32,141 nt of DNA. Origin: Verrucomicrobia bacterium Opi.OSU.00C. Lineage in GTDB: Bacteria > Verrucomicrobiota > Verrucomicrobiia > Opitutales > PNEW01. The stretch's first letter is position 1. Each line of letters starts with the position of its first letter. The stretch lies in assembly GCA_002922725.1 (NCBI GenBank), contig PNEW01000015.1:1-32141 (forward strand). The letters run 5' to 3'. The notes under the pieces are model-generated. The model saw nothing but the letters and a program-made list of their open reading frames with translations. It ran no database searches and had not been told where the DNA came from. Positions 17,739 to 25,966 of the stretch are shown here, piece after piece. The position numbers were made by a program, and so were the translations under genes.

Positions 17739-18779
17739 TTGAAATCACTAGATAAAAAACTAGCTCGAATTATAGCTGATCCCCTAGGAGCAAAAGATTT
17801 TATTATAGCTGATGCTAAAGATGCTGATATGGCATTTGGGATTTCAGCTCCTGGCCCAGAATTTGGAGCGTGTAAGCACCCGTATTCTGAATCTGTTGGT
17901 TGTTGGAAAACATTGGAAGACTACCGGAGTCAAATCCGTGATGTTATTAGACAAGGAATTATTGATATTATGCTTCTTTCCGCTTCCAATGTTGAAAAAT
18001 TAGCTATTGAGGAGAAACTATTTGAAAATTCGCCAATTACTCCAGCAGCCCGTGCTAATGATAGCTCAGACATATGGGTTATTCGAGGCGGGAGTTACCC
18101 CAAATCTCCTTCTCGTTCTTTTCGATCGGCCACAATAGAACATATTAAGTATGGTCGTATTGATTGTAATCACAACACCCCTATCATCGGAAGTGACCTC
18201 GGACTTTATTCCGTCACTTTTACAAATAACCTTGAATGGGATTATCGATCCTTACAGGATTTTCACGATTTTCGGCTGGAAGCGGAAAGAAAAAATTTCC
18301 GCTATTTTATGGAAGTATTCAACCCTAATGTTGATCCAGGTATAAATCCAAAAAAAATCTACGCCTTTTTGAATGACCATATCATACGATGTTTAGCTGG
18401 GGTTACTAAAAGAGGTCGACCTTTATTTCTTAAAATTCCCTATCATGGCCCAGCCGCACTTGAGGAACTTGTATCTTATGATCCTAACCTTATTGTTGGT
18501 ATTCTAGGAGGAAGTGCTGGTACCACCTATGATGCTTTTAAACTCATACACGATGTTCAGAAACATGGTGCACGTATAGCCTTGTTTGGCCGAAAAATAA
18601 ATCTCTCTGAACATCCGTTGACATTTATCGAAATGCTAAGGCGAATAGTTGATGGAGAAATTACACCTGAAGAAGCGGTTAAAGCTTATCACGGCGTACT
18701 CCAACAACTAAAAATAAAACCCTTTCGTAGTCTTAACCGTGATCTGGTCTTATCTAAGAACAAGCTAAGCTATGCATGA
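17739..18779 (+). CDS. Class I aldolase-like (DhnA/LsrF/LacD type) TIM-barrel protein
   Basis: This 346-residue barrel protein is related to the DhnA-type class I aldolases, which cleave or form carbon-carbon bonds through a Schiff-base lysine. The likely lysine is K232 in PLFLKIPYHGP, and the phosphate-binding end is GILGGSAGTTYDAF (254-267) with ALFGRKINL (281-289). The N-terminal third (IIADAKDADMAFGISAPGPE) is less like textbook aldolases. It is cytosolic. The frame is closed by a TAA 15 bases upstream, so translation must begin at TTG 17739 or later; TTG fits the family N terminus, while the first ATG (17830) would remove about 30 residues. It is divergent from the kelch-SSS/hydratase operon across 195 bases, consistent with one catabolic set. 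Substrate is unknown. Confidence 0.72.
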   Translation: MKSLDKKLARIIADPLGAKDFIIADAKDADMAFGISAPGPEFGACKHPYSESVGCWKTLEDYRSQIRDVIRQGIIDIMLLSASNVEKLAIEEKLFENSPITPAARANDSSDIWVIRGGSYPKSPSRSFRSATIEHIKYGRIDCNHNTPIIGSDLGLYSVTFTNNLEWDYRSLQDFHDFRLEAERKNFRYFMEVFNPNVDPGINPKKIYAFLNDHIIRCLAGVTKRGRPLFLKIPYHGPAALEELVSYDPNLIVGILGGSAGTTYDAFKLIHDVQKHGARIALFGRKINLSEHPLTFIEMLRRIVDGEITPEEAVKAYHGVLQQLKIKPFRSLNRDLVLSKNKLSYA

Positions 18780-19078
18780 TATTGGCCATGCTTAAGGTAA
18801 TCATAAATTACCTAGTTTAATAGCACCCTGTAGGCGTGAAAATTTCAATACGACTTTTTATATCACCCATCGTTTTAATTATACAGTCCCATTTATCATA
18901 GAAACACCTATGATAAGATAAGCATAGCTATTAAATTTAAGAATTTAGTTTGCTAATAAAGGATATTAAACAGTTTTTTATGATTATAATTATTAAAATT
19001 AATGTTGTAAAAAGACCCCTAAATTATCTATAGATTTCATATCAAAAAAGCCCCACAAGCAAAGATACTGTATATTAA
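18780..19078. other. Intergenic region upstream of the respiratory operon, with a hairpin
   Basis: These 299 bases contain no credible gene. TTATCATAG (18893-18901) and CTATGATAA (18908-18916) form a perfect 9-bp stem with a 6-base loop, about 110 bases after the aldolase stop and 160 before the next ORF. There is no T-tract, so it could be an end-of-transcript structure, an operator, or chance. The promoter of the act/cco operon is expected here; the best weak match is TTGTAA at 19005 and TATAGA at 19029 (18-base spacing). Confidence 0.4.
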
Positions 19079-19312
19079 ATGAAATTCATTAAATTTAAGC
19101 CTACAGTGAGGTCGAAAATAGACGAAACAATCGACTGCAACAAAATCCCAAGAAAAGCCTTCTTAGTAAGACTAAGTGGAGTTTTTTTAGGTGTATTTAG
19201 CCTAATACAACTATGTAATAAGCCTTTGGGTACACATAAAAAAATAGGTTCACCAAACAGTTCAATTAAAGTGAAACGAGACCCTCGTTCTGTAACACAT
19301 GGTGAAAATTAA
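19079..19312 (+). CDS. Small membrane protein of unknown function, first ORF of the respiratory operon
   Basis: This is a 77-residue protein that I do not recognise. It has a basic N-terminal third (KFKPTVRSKID), a single hydrophobic segment around residues 29-46 (AFLVRLSGVFLGVFSLIQL) preceded by IPRK, then a polar tail ending in IKVKRDPRSVTHGEN. The arrangement suggests a single-pass membrane anchor with a periplasmic tail; the RK-x-F pattern before the hydrophobic part is faintly Tat-like but lacks the twin arginine. It lies 54 bases upstream of actA on the same strand, which suggests a role near ACIII, either assembly or an accessory subunit. No Shine-Dalgarno sequence is visible. It could be a chance ORF, but the composition and the tail look protein-like. 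Confidence 0.5.
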   Translation: MKFIKFKPTVRSKIDETIDCNKIPRKAFLVRLSGVFLGVFSLIQLCNKPLGTHKKIGSPNSSIKVKRDPRSVTHGEN

Positions 19313-19366
19313 CTTAACAAGAGTAGTTGTACCCCGGTAGATGTAACTCTATTAAACAACTCAAAA

Positions 19367-20020
19367 ATGGCTAATATATTCCCCAAGTGGTCCAACAGTA
19401 TTCCTAAACAGATTATTATTGCAGCAGCGCTTATTACTATAGCCTTAACGCTTGGTGCTACTTATTACGCTACCCCAAAATATTTACGTGTGGGATATCA
19501 ACCGATTCAACCTGTTGCCTTTGATCACAGTTTGCATATAGATCAATTAGGGATGGATTGTCGGTATTGTCATACTTTCGTTGATCGATCTGAACATTCT
19601 AATATCCCTGATTCTGCAACTTGTATGAATTGTCATAATCAGATAAAACGAGATAGTCCTGCTCTTGCACCCATCCGTGAAAGCTGGTCAACAGGCAAAC
19701 CTGTCCCCTGGGTGCGTATCCATAAAACACCTGATTATGTATTCTTTAATCATGCCGTTCATGTAAATCGTGGCATTAGCTGTCTTGAGTGTCATGGGAA
19801 AGTCGATGAAATGGAGGTCGTTTACCACGCTAAATCGCACAGTATGAAATTTTGTCTAGAGTGCCATCGTAACCCAGAAGCATACATCCGTCCAGTGGAT
19901 AAAGTCTTTGACCTTGACTGGATGCCTGATAGTGAAGAACAACAATTAATAATGGGAAAAGAAATGGTTCATAATTGGAAAGTTAACCCACCCCAAAGCT
20001 GTTCTGGATGTCATCGATGA
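19367..20020 (+). CDS. actA: Alternative complex III subunit ActA, pentahaem cytochrome c
   Basis: This is the electron-transferring cytochrome subunit of ACIII, the quinol oxidase complex that replaces cytochrome bc1. Five CxxCH haem-c sites are visible: C65-H69, C86-H90, C139-H143, C163-H167 and C212-H216. An N-terminal membrane anchor spans about residues 15-35, followed by the typical YQPIQPVAFDHSLHI region that supplies distal haem ligands. At 217 residues it fits ActA. It is the first recognised gene of the act operon and intact. Its TGA overlaps the actB start in an ATGA arrangement (20017-20020), indicating translational coupling. The last haem motif is only one residue from the C terminus, which is normal for ActA. 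Confidence 0.95.
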   Translation: MANIFPKWSNSIPKQIIIAAALITIALTLGATYYATPKYLRVGYQPIQPVAFDHSLHIDQLGMDCRYCHTFVDRSEHSNIPDSATCMNCHNQIKRDSPALAPIRESWSTGKPVPWVRIHKTPDYVFFNHAVHVNRGISCLECHGKVDEMEVVYHAKSHSMKFCLECHRNPEAYIRPVDKVFDLDWMPDSEEQQLIMGKEMVHNWKVNPPQSCSGCHR

Positions 20021-21609
20021 AATCTAAAGTAATAGAACCAAAGTTAGTTAATGAAGAGATTACTGGACCACGCTACTGGCGTAGTTTAGACGAATTAATA
20101 GAAAACCCAGAATTTAAAAACTTTATAGAAAAAGAGTTTCCCCTAGGCGCCTCAGAACTAGCCGGTGTAAACCGCAGACATTTCATAAAGATCATGGCTG
20201 CCTCATTTGCTGCAGCAGGTATGGGTATGGCTGGATGTCGACGACCTATTCAACATATTTTGCCTTACTCAAAACAACCAGAAAATGTCATTCCTGGGGT
20301 TCCTGTATACTATGCTTCGTCACATCCTTCTGCAAAAGATAATCAACCAATATTGGTTGAAACACACCAACATCGCCCCTCTAAAATCGAAGGGAACTCG
20401 AAATACTCCCCTTATGGGGGGACGACTGATATCTTCACTCAAGCAAGTATTTTAGACCTTTATGACCCAGATCGTTCGACTAAAAGTAGTAAAGGAACGC
20501 AAAGTATCAGCCAAGGCATGGTATACGATTTATTACAAAACATCCATGCTAAGTTTTTATCTACGGAGGGACAGGGGCTTGCATTTCTTGCTGATCAATC
20601 CACTTCTCCAACTCGTGCCCGAATTGTAAAGGAAATCAAAAGGATTTTCCCTCGATCCACATGGGCTGAATATGAACCTGTCAATTTCGATAATCCAGAA
20701 ATTGCTGCCCGACGTCTATTTGGACGCCGCCTCCGACCTCAATATCATTTTACTAAAACTAAACGTATATTATCACTCGATGCTGATTTTCTAAATATTG
20801 AGCCTGGTAAATTAGCAAACTCTCGTGATTTTGCCATTAAGCGCAGAGTAAAAAACAGCAAAGAAGCTACAAAAATGAATCGTTTATACCAGGTAGAAAG
20901 CAATTTCAGTGTGACCGGTGCCATGGCTGATCATAGACTTCGATTGTCAAGTGGACAAATTCCCGCATTTACCGCACTATTGGTAATTGAATTACTAAGG
21001 CAAAAAAGTATTCAATCTCCTCTATCAGAGGAATTGAAGAAAAAGGCGTCTAATCTAGATACAAACCCTCACTGGATCCAAGAGTGTGTTACAGACCTTC
21101 TCGCGCATCCTGGCAAATCTGTAGTCACGGCTGGTAGCCACCAACCAGTCGAAGTCCATGAATTAGTATATTTTATTAATGACTTATTGGATGCTAACGG
21201 ACATACAGTTACTTACCTTAACATTCCAAATTATAGTGCAAGTACAATCCAGGATTTGGGTGTAAATCTAGAGAATGGACGAATTGAAACGCTTATAATT
21301 ATAGGTGGCAACCCTGTTTATAATGCTCCACATGATTTAAATTGGTTGGAACTTCAAAAATCTGTCAATGAAGTCATTAGATATGGTTACTTCTTTGATG
21401 AAACATCTATAGAAGCAACGTATCATATTTCAGCTACTCATTATCTTGAATCATGGAGTGATGGGCGGACCTTTGATGGTACAATTGTACCTGTACAGCC
21501 GATGATTCGTCCTCTTTTTGAAGGAATGCAAGAACTAGAACTACTGGCACGGCTAGCCGGTATAAAGAAAGCTGACCCCTATACTCTTGTTAAAAAAAAC
21601 AATTACTGA
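20017..21609 (+). CDS. actB: Alternative complex III subunit ActB, N-terminal molybdopterin-like domain (frame-broken)
   Basis: ActB is the large peripheral subunit of ACIII. This part covers the catalytic-domain remnant related to molybdopterin oxidoreductases, which binds no molybdenum cofactor in ACIII. Near the N terminus it has the conserved RYWRSLDELIENPEF motif, then a twin-arginine export signal NRRHFIKIMAASFAAAG ending in GMAGC, a possible lipidation site. Start choice is 20017 (ATGA coupling with actA); an in-frame ATG at 20008 is possible. The frame stops at 21609 just after a run of eight A (21592-21599). With seven A it continues as LVKKTITDLSDEVDE into the next frame, giving one protein of about 1095 residues, the usual ActB size. 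Some lineages encode ActB as two separate genes, but the conserved join exactly at the A-run argues for a frame break. Confidence 0.85.
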   Translation: MKSKVIEPKLVNEEITGPRYWRSLDELIENPEFKNFIEKEFPLGASELAGVNRRHFIKIMAASFAAAGMGMAGCRRPIQHILPYSKQPENVIPGVPVYYASSHPSAKDNQPILVETHQHRPSKIEGNSKYSPYGGTTDIFTQASILDLYDPDRSTKSSKGTQSISQGMVYDLLQNIHAKFLSTEGQGLAFLADQSTSPTRARIVKEIKRIFPRSTWAEYEPVNFDNPEIAARRLFGRRLRPQYHFTKTKRILSLDADFLNIEPGKLANSRDFAIKRRVKNSKEATKMNRLYQVESNFSVTGAMADHRLRLSSGQIPAFTALLVIELLRQKSIQSPLSEELKKKASNLDTNPHWIQECVTDLLAHPGKSVVTAGSHQPVEVHELVYFINDLLDANGHTVTYLNIPNYSASTIQDLGVNLENGRIETLIIIGGNPVYNAPHDLNWLELQKSVNEVIRYGYFFDETSIEATYHISATHYLESWSDGRTFDGTIVPVQPMIRPLFEGMQELELLARLAGIKKADPYTLVKKNNY

Positions 21610-23305
21610 TTTATCTGACGAGGTTGATGAAGAAAGAATTTTTGATCGATTTTTGAGCAATGGCTTTCTAAAAAACAGTAGCTTTACCAACACACCTGTC
21701 AGCGTCAATCAGAGTAGAATAAAACGAACAATTACTACTGGAAATTTCAGGCCTAGTAATATTTCAAGTGATCATCTTGAGGTACGTATAATTCCGAGTC
21801 CAAGGGTGTGGGATGGGTCTTATAATAATAATGGTTGGTTGCAAGAATGTCCCGAGGCGATGACCAAACTCACTTGGGATAATGCAATTTCTATTAGTCC
21901 TAGATTAGCTAAAGATATTGGATATAATCCAGAACAAAATTCCTTTAAGCAAGTTGCTTCAAAAAAAGCTGCGACCTTTAAAATGGGTCGTGAAGTTTCA
22001 CCTTTAGGAGAAATAAATATTGGTGAAACAACTATAAGAGGGCCCATACATATCCAACCTGGGTTGGCCAATTACACAGTTGTAGTTCCTCTAGGATATG
22101 GTCGTACAAAAGTCGGGCGAATTGGAAAAGGAACTGGTTTTACAGCCTATCCTTTAGTAAACAGCCGTTCATCTGGTTATATCCTTGGCGCTAATATACA
22201 TATTACAAATAGATCCTACATTTTAGCAAACACACAAGAACATTGGTCAATGGAAGGAAGAGCCATTGTTCGTGAAGCAAATTTAGAAGACTATGTAAAG
22301 CACCCCAACTTTGTTGATAAAATGGGATTGGAACCACACTCACCCCCAATATACGGGAATGACTCTAATCTAAGTTTACAGAAAAAAGTGACGACACAAC
22401 CTCGAGGAGCTTCAGCTTACGAGATCCCTCAATTTGGGGGAGATCACCAATGGGGTATGAGTATAGACCTTAATACTTGTACCGGTTGTAGCGCTTGTAT
22501 TGTCGCCTGTCAGAGTGAAAATAATATTCCAATTGTAGGTAAAGACCAGGTTACACGTGGTCGTGAAATGCATTGGTTAAGATTCGATCGGTATTACTCA
22601 AGTGGGGATGTTGAAAGTAATAAAAGTGATATACCTGAAGATCCTCAAGCAACCATACAGCCAGTTATGTGTATGCACTGCGAAATGGCACCTTGTGAGC
22701 AAGTGTGTCCTGTAAATGCTACCGTACATGATGATGAAGGCTTGAACGTAATGTCCTATAATCGCTGTGTTGGAACACGCTATTGCTCAAACAATTGTCC
22801 TTATAAAGTAAGAAGATTTAATTTCTTTGATTGGAATAAAAGAGAAATAGGTAGTTTCTATAAAGGTCCGATTGGACCTGGTGGTATGACCGAATTGGAG
22901 AAAATGCAAAAAAATCCTGATGTTTCTGTACGTATGCGTGGGGTAATGGAAAAATGCACTTATTGTCAGCAGCGTATCCAAGAAGCTAAAATAAATACGA
23001 AGGTAAAAGCCCGCGATTCAAATGATATAAAAGTTCCAGATGGAATGATTAAAACAGCTTGCCAACAGGTGTGTCCTACAGAATCCATTATATTTGGGGA
23101 TGTTAGCGATCCTGAAAGTAAAGTTTCGATGACGAAAACTTCTGATCGTGATTATTCTGTACTTGGGTACCTGAATACAAGACCACGTACTACTTATCTT
23201 GCACGATTGCGTAATCCCAATCCCCTTATGCCTGATTATAGAAATATGCCCCATAGTAGAATGGAGTATGAAAAACAGTTTGGCCATGGATCTCATGGAA
23301 CATGA
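21587..23305 (+). CDS. actB: Alternative complex III subunit ActB, C-terminal iron-sulfur domain (frame-broken)
   Basis: This part carries the Fe-S wire of ACIII. Counting from a formal TTG at 21587, the cysteine groups are C298/C301/C304/C308 (NTCTGCSACIVAC), C362/C365/C370/C374 (MCMHCEMAPCEQVC), C394/C400/C404 (RCVGTRYCSNNC), C457/C460 (KCTYC) and C492/C496 (ACQQVC). This pattern matches the three [4Fe-4S] plus one [3Fe-4S] clusters of ActB. There is no convincing start codon of its own: the open frame begins inside the A8 run region, and TTG 21587 has no Shine-Dalgarno sequence, so this is best read as the continuation of the preceding frame. The 572 residues are otherwise intact. The next gene, actC, starts 85 bases downstream. 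Confidence 0.87.
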   Translation: MLKKTITDLSDEVDEERIFDRFLSNGFLKNSSFTNTPVSVNQSRIKRTITTGNFRPSNISSDHLEVRIIPSPRVWDGSYNNNGWLQECPEAMTKLTWDNAISISPRLAKDIGYNPEQNSFKQVASKKAATFKMGREVSPLGEINIGETTIRGPIHIQPGLANYTVVVPLGYGRTKVGRIGKGTGFTAYPLVNSRSSGYILGANIHITNRSYILANTQEHWSMEGRAIVREANLEDYVKHPNFVDKMGLEPHSPPIYGNDSNLSLQKKVTTQPRGASAYEIPQFGGDHQWGMSIDLNTCTGCSACIVACQSENNIPIVGKDQVTRGREMHWLRFDRYYSSGDVESNKSDIPEDPQATIQPVMCMHCEMAPCEQVCPVNATVHDDEGLNVMSYNRCVGTRYCSNNCPYKVRRFNFFDWNKREIGSFYKGPIGPGGMTELEKMQKNPDVSVRMRGVMEKCTYCQQRIQEAKINTKVKARDSNDIKVPDGMIKTACQQVCPTESIIFGDVSDPESKVSMTKTSDRDYSVLGYLNTRPRTTYLARLRNPNPLMPDYRNMPHSRMEYEKQFGHGSHGT

Positions 23306-23390
23306 TGATCATAAAGCTAATTCTGAACAATTGAACGGCATAAATGATAAACAATATCACAAATAATAATATAAATCTTCACCTATCCCT

Positions 23391-24263
23391 ATGTCCTACA
23401 ACGAGGAAATGAATTCAACAGAAGCGGTGTTACTTAAAGAAGTGAACCCTAGTGATCTTCCTCGTCCTCCTTTAGTGAAAAATGATCATAGTTTTCACTG
23501 GATCACAGAAAAAATATGCAGAATTGTAGAAGATAAGACTCCCTTATGGTGGTGGATTTGTTTCTGTGTTGCAGGCTTTATTGCATCTTTTACAGGAATC
23601 GGGTTGGCTTATCTTTTATTCACAGGTGTAGGTGTTTGGGGACTGCGTGGACCTGTCATGTGGGGTTGGGCGATTGTCAACTTTGTATTTTGGATAGGTA
23701 TCGGACATGCGGGAACTCTTATCTCGGCAATTCTTTGTCTTCTAAAACAAGAATGGCGAACATCTATTAATAGAGCGGCGGAAGCAATGACGATTTTTGC
23801 TGTTATGTGTGCAGGGATATTTCCATTATTTCATGTTGGGAGAATCTGGTTTGCTTGGTGGCTCTTTCCATTACCCAATGCAAATGGAATTTGGCCCAAC
23901 TTTCGTAGTCCTCTTGAGTGGGATGTTTTTGCCGTATCTACATATGCCACTGTATCTGTGTTATTCTGGTTTATGGGTATGATACCTGATCTAGCCACCT
24001 TACGTGATCGAGCGACACAGAAATGGAGACAAATTTTCTATGGGATTTTAGCTATGGGCTGGCGTGGATCTAATCGACATTGGAGTAATTACGAAATGGC
24101 ATATCTCCTTTTGGCTGGATTAAGTACACCCCTTGTATTATCAGTTCACACAATTGTATCTTTTGATTTTGCGGTCGCTCATTTACCAGGCTGGCATACC
24201 ACTATCCTACCTCCTTATTTTGTTGCAGGAGCAATTTTTTTTCCGGTTTCGGAATGGTTTTAA
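23391..24263 (+). CDS. actC: Alternative complex III subunit ActC (NrfD/PsrC-like), N-terminal part (frame-broken)
   Basis: ActC is an integral membrane subunit of ACIII that forms a quinol site under the Fe-S subunit. This first frame has the typical soluble N terminus ([21 protein letters not shown]), then about six membrane helices with the family's [42 protein letters not shown] and [10 protein letters not shown]. The frame is normal until [11 protein letters not shown], then runs into PVSEWF and a stop. The break is at eight T (24235-24242). The conserved sequence [15 protein letters not shown] resumes in another frame if the run had six or nine T. Without correction, helices 7-10 are lost. 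The start ATG is the first of the frame and matches the family. Confidence 0.85.
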   Translation: MSYNEEMNSTEAVLLKEVNPSDLPRPPLVKNDHSFHWITEKICRIVEDKTPLWWWICFCVAGFIASFTGIGLAYLLFTGVGVWGLRGPVMWGWAIVNFVFWIGIGHAGTLISAILCLLKQEWRTSINRAAEAMTIFAVMCAGIFPLFHVGRIWFAWWLFPLPNANGIWPNFRSPLEWDVFAVSTYATVSVLFWFMGMIPDLATLRDRATQKWRQIFYGILAMGWRGSNRHWSNYEMAYLLLAGLSTPLVLSVHTIVSFDFAVAHLPGWHTTILPPYFVAGAIFFPVSEWF

Positions 24264-24592
24264 CAATAATTCTCCCTTTAAGAGCGATCTATAAATTACA
24301 TGATTTAATTACACAGCACCATATCGATTGTATCTGTAAAATCACACTAGCCACAGGAAGTATGGTTGGTTATGCTTACATGATAGAATTCTTCATTGCT
24401 TGGTATGGAGCAAATCCTTATGAAGGATTCACTTTTATTAACCGGGCATTTGGACCATACGCCTGGGCTTACTGGATTATGATAAGTTGCAATGTCATTT
24501 CCCCACAACTTTTTTGGTTTAAAAGAGTACGCGAAAATCCAGCCTTTGTTTTTTATAGTTGCTATATTTGTAAATATTGGAATGTGGTTTGA
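24254..24592 (+). CDS. actC: Alternative complex III subunit ActC, middle part (frame-broken)
   Basis: This frame continues ActC after the T8 break. It reads [18 protein letters not shown] from an internal ATG that is not a true start, then [18 protein letters not shown] and [30 protein letters not shown], all expected helices and loops of ActC. After about base 24554 the frame turns into a short Cys/Tyr-rich tail (YSCYICKYW) and stops. The second break is at six T (24549-24554): with five T the sequence continues as [18 protein letters not shown] in the next frame. Taken together the three frames encode one protein of about 474-475 residues, as expected for ActC. As a stand-alone gene this 112-residue frame would make no sense. 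Confidence 0.8.
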   Translation: MVLTIILPLRAIYKLHDLITQHHIDCICKITLATGSMVGYAYMIEFFIAWYGANPYEGFTFINRAFGPYAWAYWIMISCNVISPQLFWFKRVRENPAFVFYSCYICKYWNVV

Positions 24593-24818
24593 GCGATTTG
24601 TCATTGTTGTCACTTCATTGGCTAATGAATTCATGCCAGCCAACTGGGATTATTTTACCCCCACTATTGTCGATATATTTACCTTTATTGGTACTTTCGG
24701 TTTTTTCTCCGTTCTTTTCCTATTATTTTTACGGTTTTTACCCCTTATGGCTTTTTCAGAAATTAAAGCTGTTACACCCCAAGCTAATCCTCACAATGAC
24801 AACCAAAATTCAATTTAG
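24492..24818 (+). CDS. actC: Alternative complex III subunit ActC, C-terminal part (frame-broken)
   Basis: This is the last two membrane helices of ActC. Only the part after the T6 run (24549-24554) belongs to Act[20 protein letters not shown], then [18 protein letters not shown], a strongly conserved ActC/NrfD loop, and [19 protein letters not shown], ending in a short polar tail. The beginning of the open frame (from ATG 24492) is an out-of-frame shadow of the middle part. The stop at 24816-24818 is three bases before the ATG of actD (24822), so the operon spacing itself is intact. This supports the view that the gene is whole apart from the two homopolymer breaks. Confidence 0.8.
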   Translation: MSFPHNFFGLKEYAKIQPLFFIVAIFVNIGMWFERFVIVVTSLANEFMPANWDYFTPTIVDIFTFIGTFGFFSVLFLLFLRFLPLMAFSEIKAVTPQANPHNDNQNSI

Positions 24819-24821
24819 TTT

Positions 24822-25357
24822 ATGGCAAAACCTCTATATGGTCAAGTAGCCCTTTTTTGATACTGCAGCGGATATTTACCATGCAGCAGAAAAGGTTCGT
24901 GATGCTGGTTTCAAAAAAATGGGATGTCTATACGCCATTTCCTATTCATGGCATGGACGAAGCAATGGGGTTGAAGCGTTCAAAAGTTACATTTTTCTGT
25001 CTGATAGGTGGTGTAAGCGGTTTCTTTATTGGGATGCTCATGGTATGGTTTATGAACGGGTTTGATTACCCTTTAATTGTAGGTGCCAAACCCTATTTCA
25101 GTCCAATCTATCCTTTTCCTGTTATATATGAAATGACCATTCTCCTCGCAGCGTTTGGCGCTTTTTTTGGAATGTTCCTTTCAAACTCTTTACCCCAACA
25201 TTATCATCCAATAATGAATTATCGTAAATTTAGTCGAGTGACAGATGATAAATTTATCATTGTTATTGAATCAAATGACAGGCTTTATCATGAAATAAAA
25301 ACTAAATCTTTTCTTGAAGAAATTGGAGGAAAAGAAATAACCATTTTGGAAGAATAA
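24822..25357 (+). CDS. actD: Alternative complex III subunit ActD, two frame breaks near the N terminus
   Basis: ActD is a small two-helix membrane subunit of ACIII. The true start is ATG 24822, reading MAKPLYGQVALF and then a stop just after six T (24853-24858). With five T it continues DTAADIYHAAEKVRDAGFKK. A second break follows at seven A (24913-24919): with six A the text is FKKWDVYTPFPIHGMDEAM, the hallmark of ActD. From there the frame is clean to 25357, with membrane segments TFFCLIGGVSGFFIGMLMVW and MTILLAAFGAFFGMFLS. Corrected length is about 177 residues, normal for ActD. As it stands, only the frame from about 24857 is open, with a nonsense N terminus before SKKWDVYTP. The stop is directly followed by the ATG of actE. 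Confidence 0.82.
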
Positions 25358-25966
25358 ATGCGCTATTTTATTTTTATTTTCATTTTCATTATTGTAGCGA
25401 CTGTCTCAATTATGGGGTTTCGTGGGTCAAAATCGTTAAAACCTCCTCTTGAGGTATTCCCTGATATGGATCGCATGGGCAAATATAAACCACAAGCAGA
25501 GAATACTTTTTATGTTGATGGTATGGCCGACCGTCCCGCTGTCCCGGGTACGGTAGCTGCAGGCTCTTTTAATGAAGATCATTATTTTTCAACAGGTAAA
25601 ATTAATAATCAATGGGGAAAAGGCTTCCCTGTTAAGGTAAACCATAAATTGATTCAACTGGGAGAGGAAAAGTTTAATATACACTGCAGTGTTTGCCATG
25701 GTCTATCGGGTGATGGCAATGGTATCACCAAAACCTATGGTATGATCGCAACGCCCACTTATCATAGTAATCGCTTACGTAGCATGCCCGAAGGGGAAAT
25801 ATTCAATACCATTACCCATGGTAAGAATACAATGGGAGCTTATGGTGTTAAATTAAGACTACAAGAACGTTGGGCAATTATTGCCTATATGCGTACTCTA
25901 CAAAAATCACAGAATGCCAGACTAGAGGACGTACCACTAGATATGCGAAAAGTATTTCTCCAATGA
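25358..25966 (+). CDS. actE: Alternative complex III subunit ActE, monohaem cytochrome c
   Basis: ActE is the second cytochrome subunit of ACIII and passes electrons to the outside carrier or oxidase. One haem-c site is visible, C110-SVC-H114, with a probable Met ligand in RSMPEGEIF (about residue 148). Residues 2-19 are a hydrophobic N-terminal anchor. The conserved KPPLEVFPDMDRMGKYKPQ and the ADRPAVPGTVAAG stretch are typical of ActE. No lipobox cysteine is present, so it seems to be held by the helix. At 202 residues the length is normal, and it is one of only two act genes (with actA) that are in frame. It starts directly on the actD stop (TAAATG) and its TGA overlaps the actF ATG (ATGA at 25963). 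Confidence 0.92.
   Translation: MRYFIFIFIFIIVATVSIMGFRGSKSLKPPLEVFPDMDRMGKYKPQAENTFYVDGMADRPAVPGTVAAGSFNEDHYFSTGKINNQWGKGFPVKVNHKLIQLGEEKFNIHCSVCHGLSGDGNGITKTYGMIATPTYHSNRLRSMPEGEIFNTITHGKNTMGAYGVKLRLQERWAIIAYMRTLQKSQNARLEDVPLDMRKVFLQ

Noticed and set aside
17830-18779. Shorter aldolase start at ATG 17830
   Set aside because: It would delete about 30 residues of plausible barrel N terminus; TTG 17739 follows an in-frame stop and fits better.
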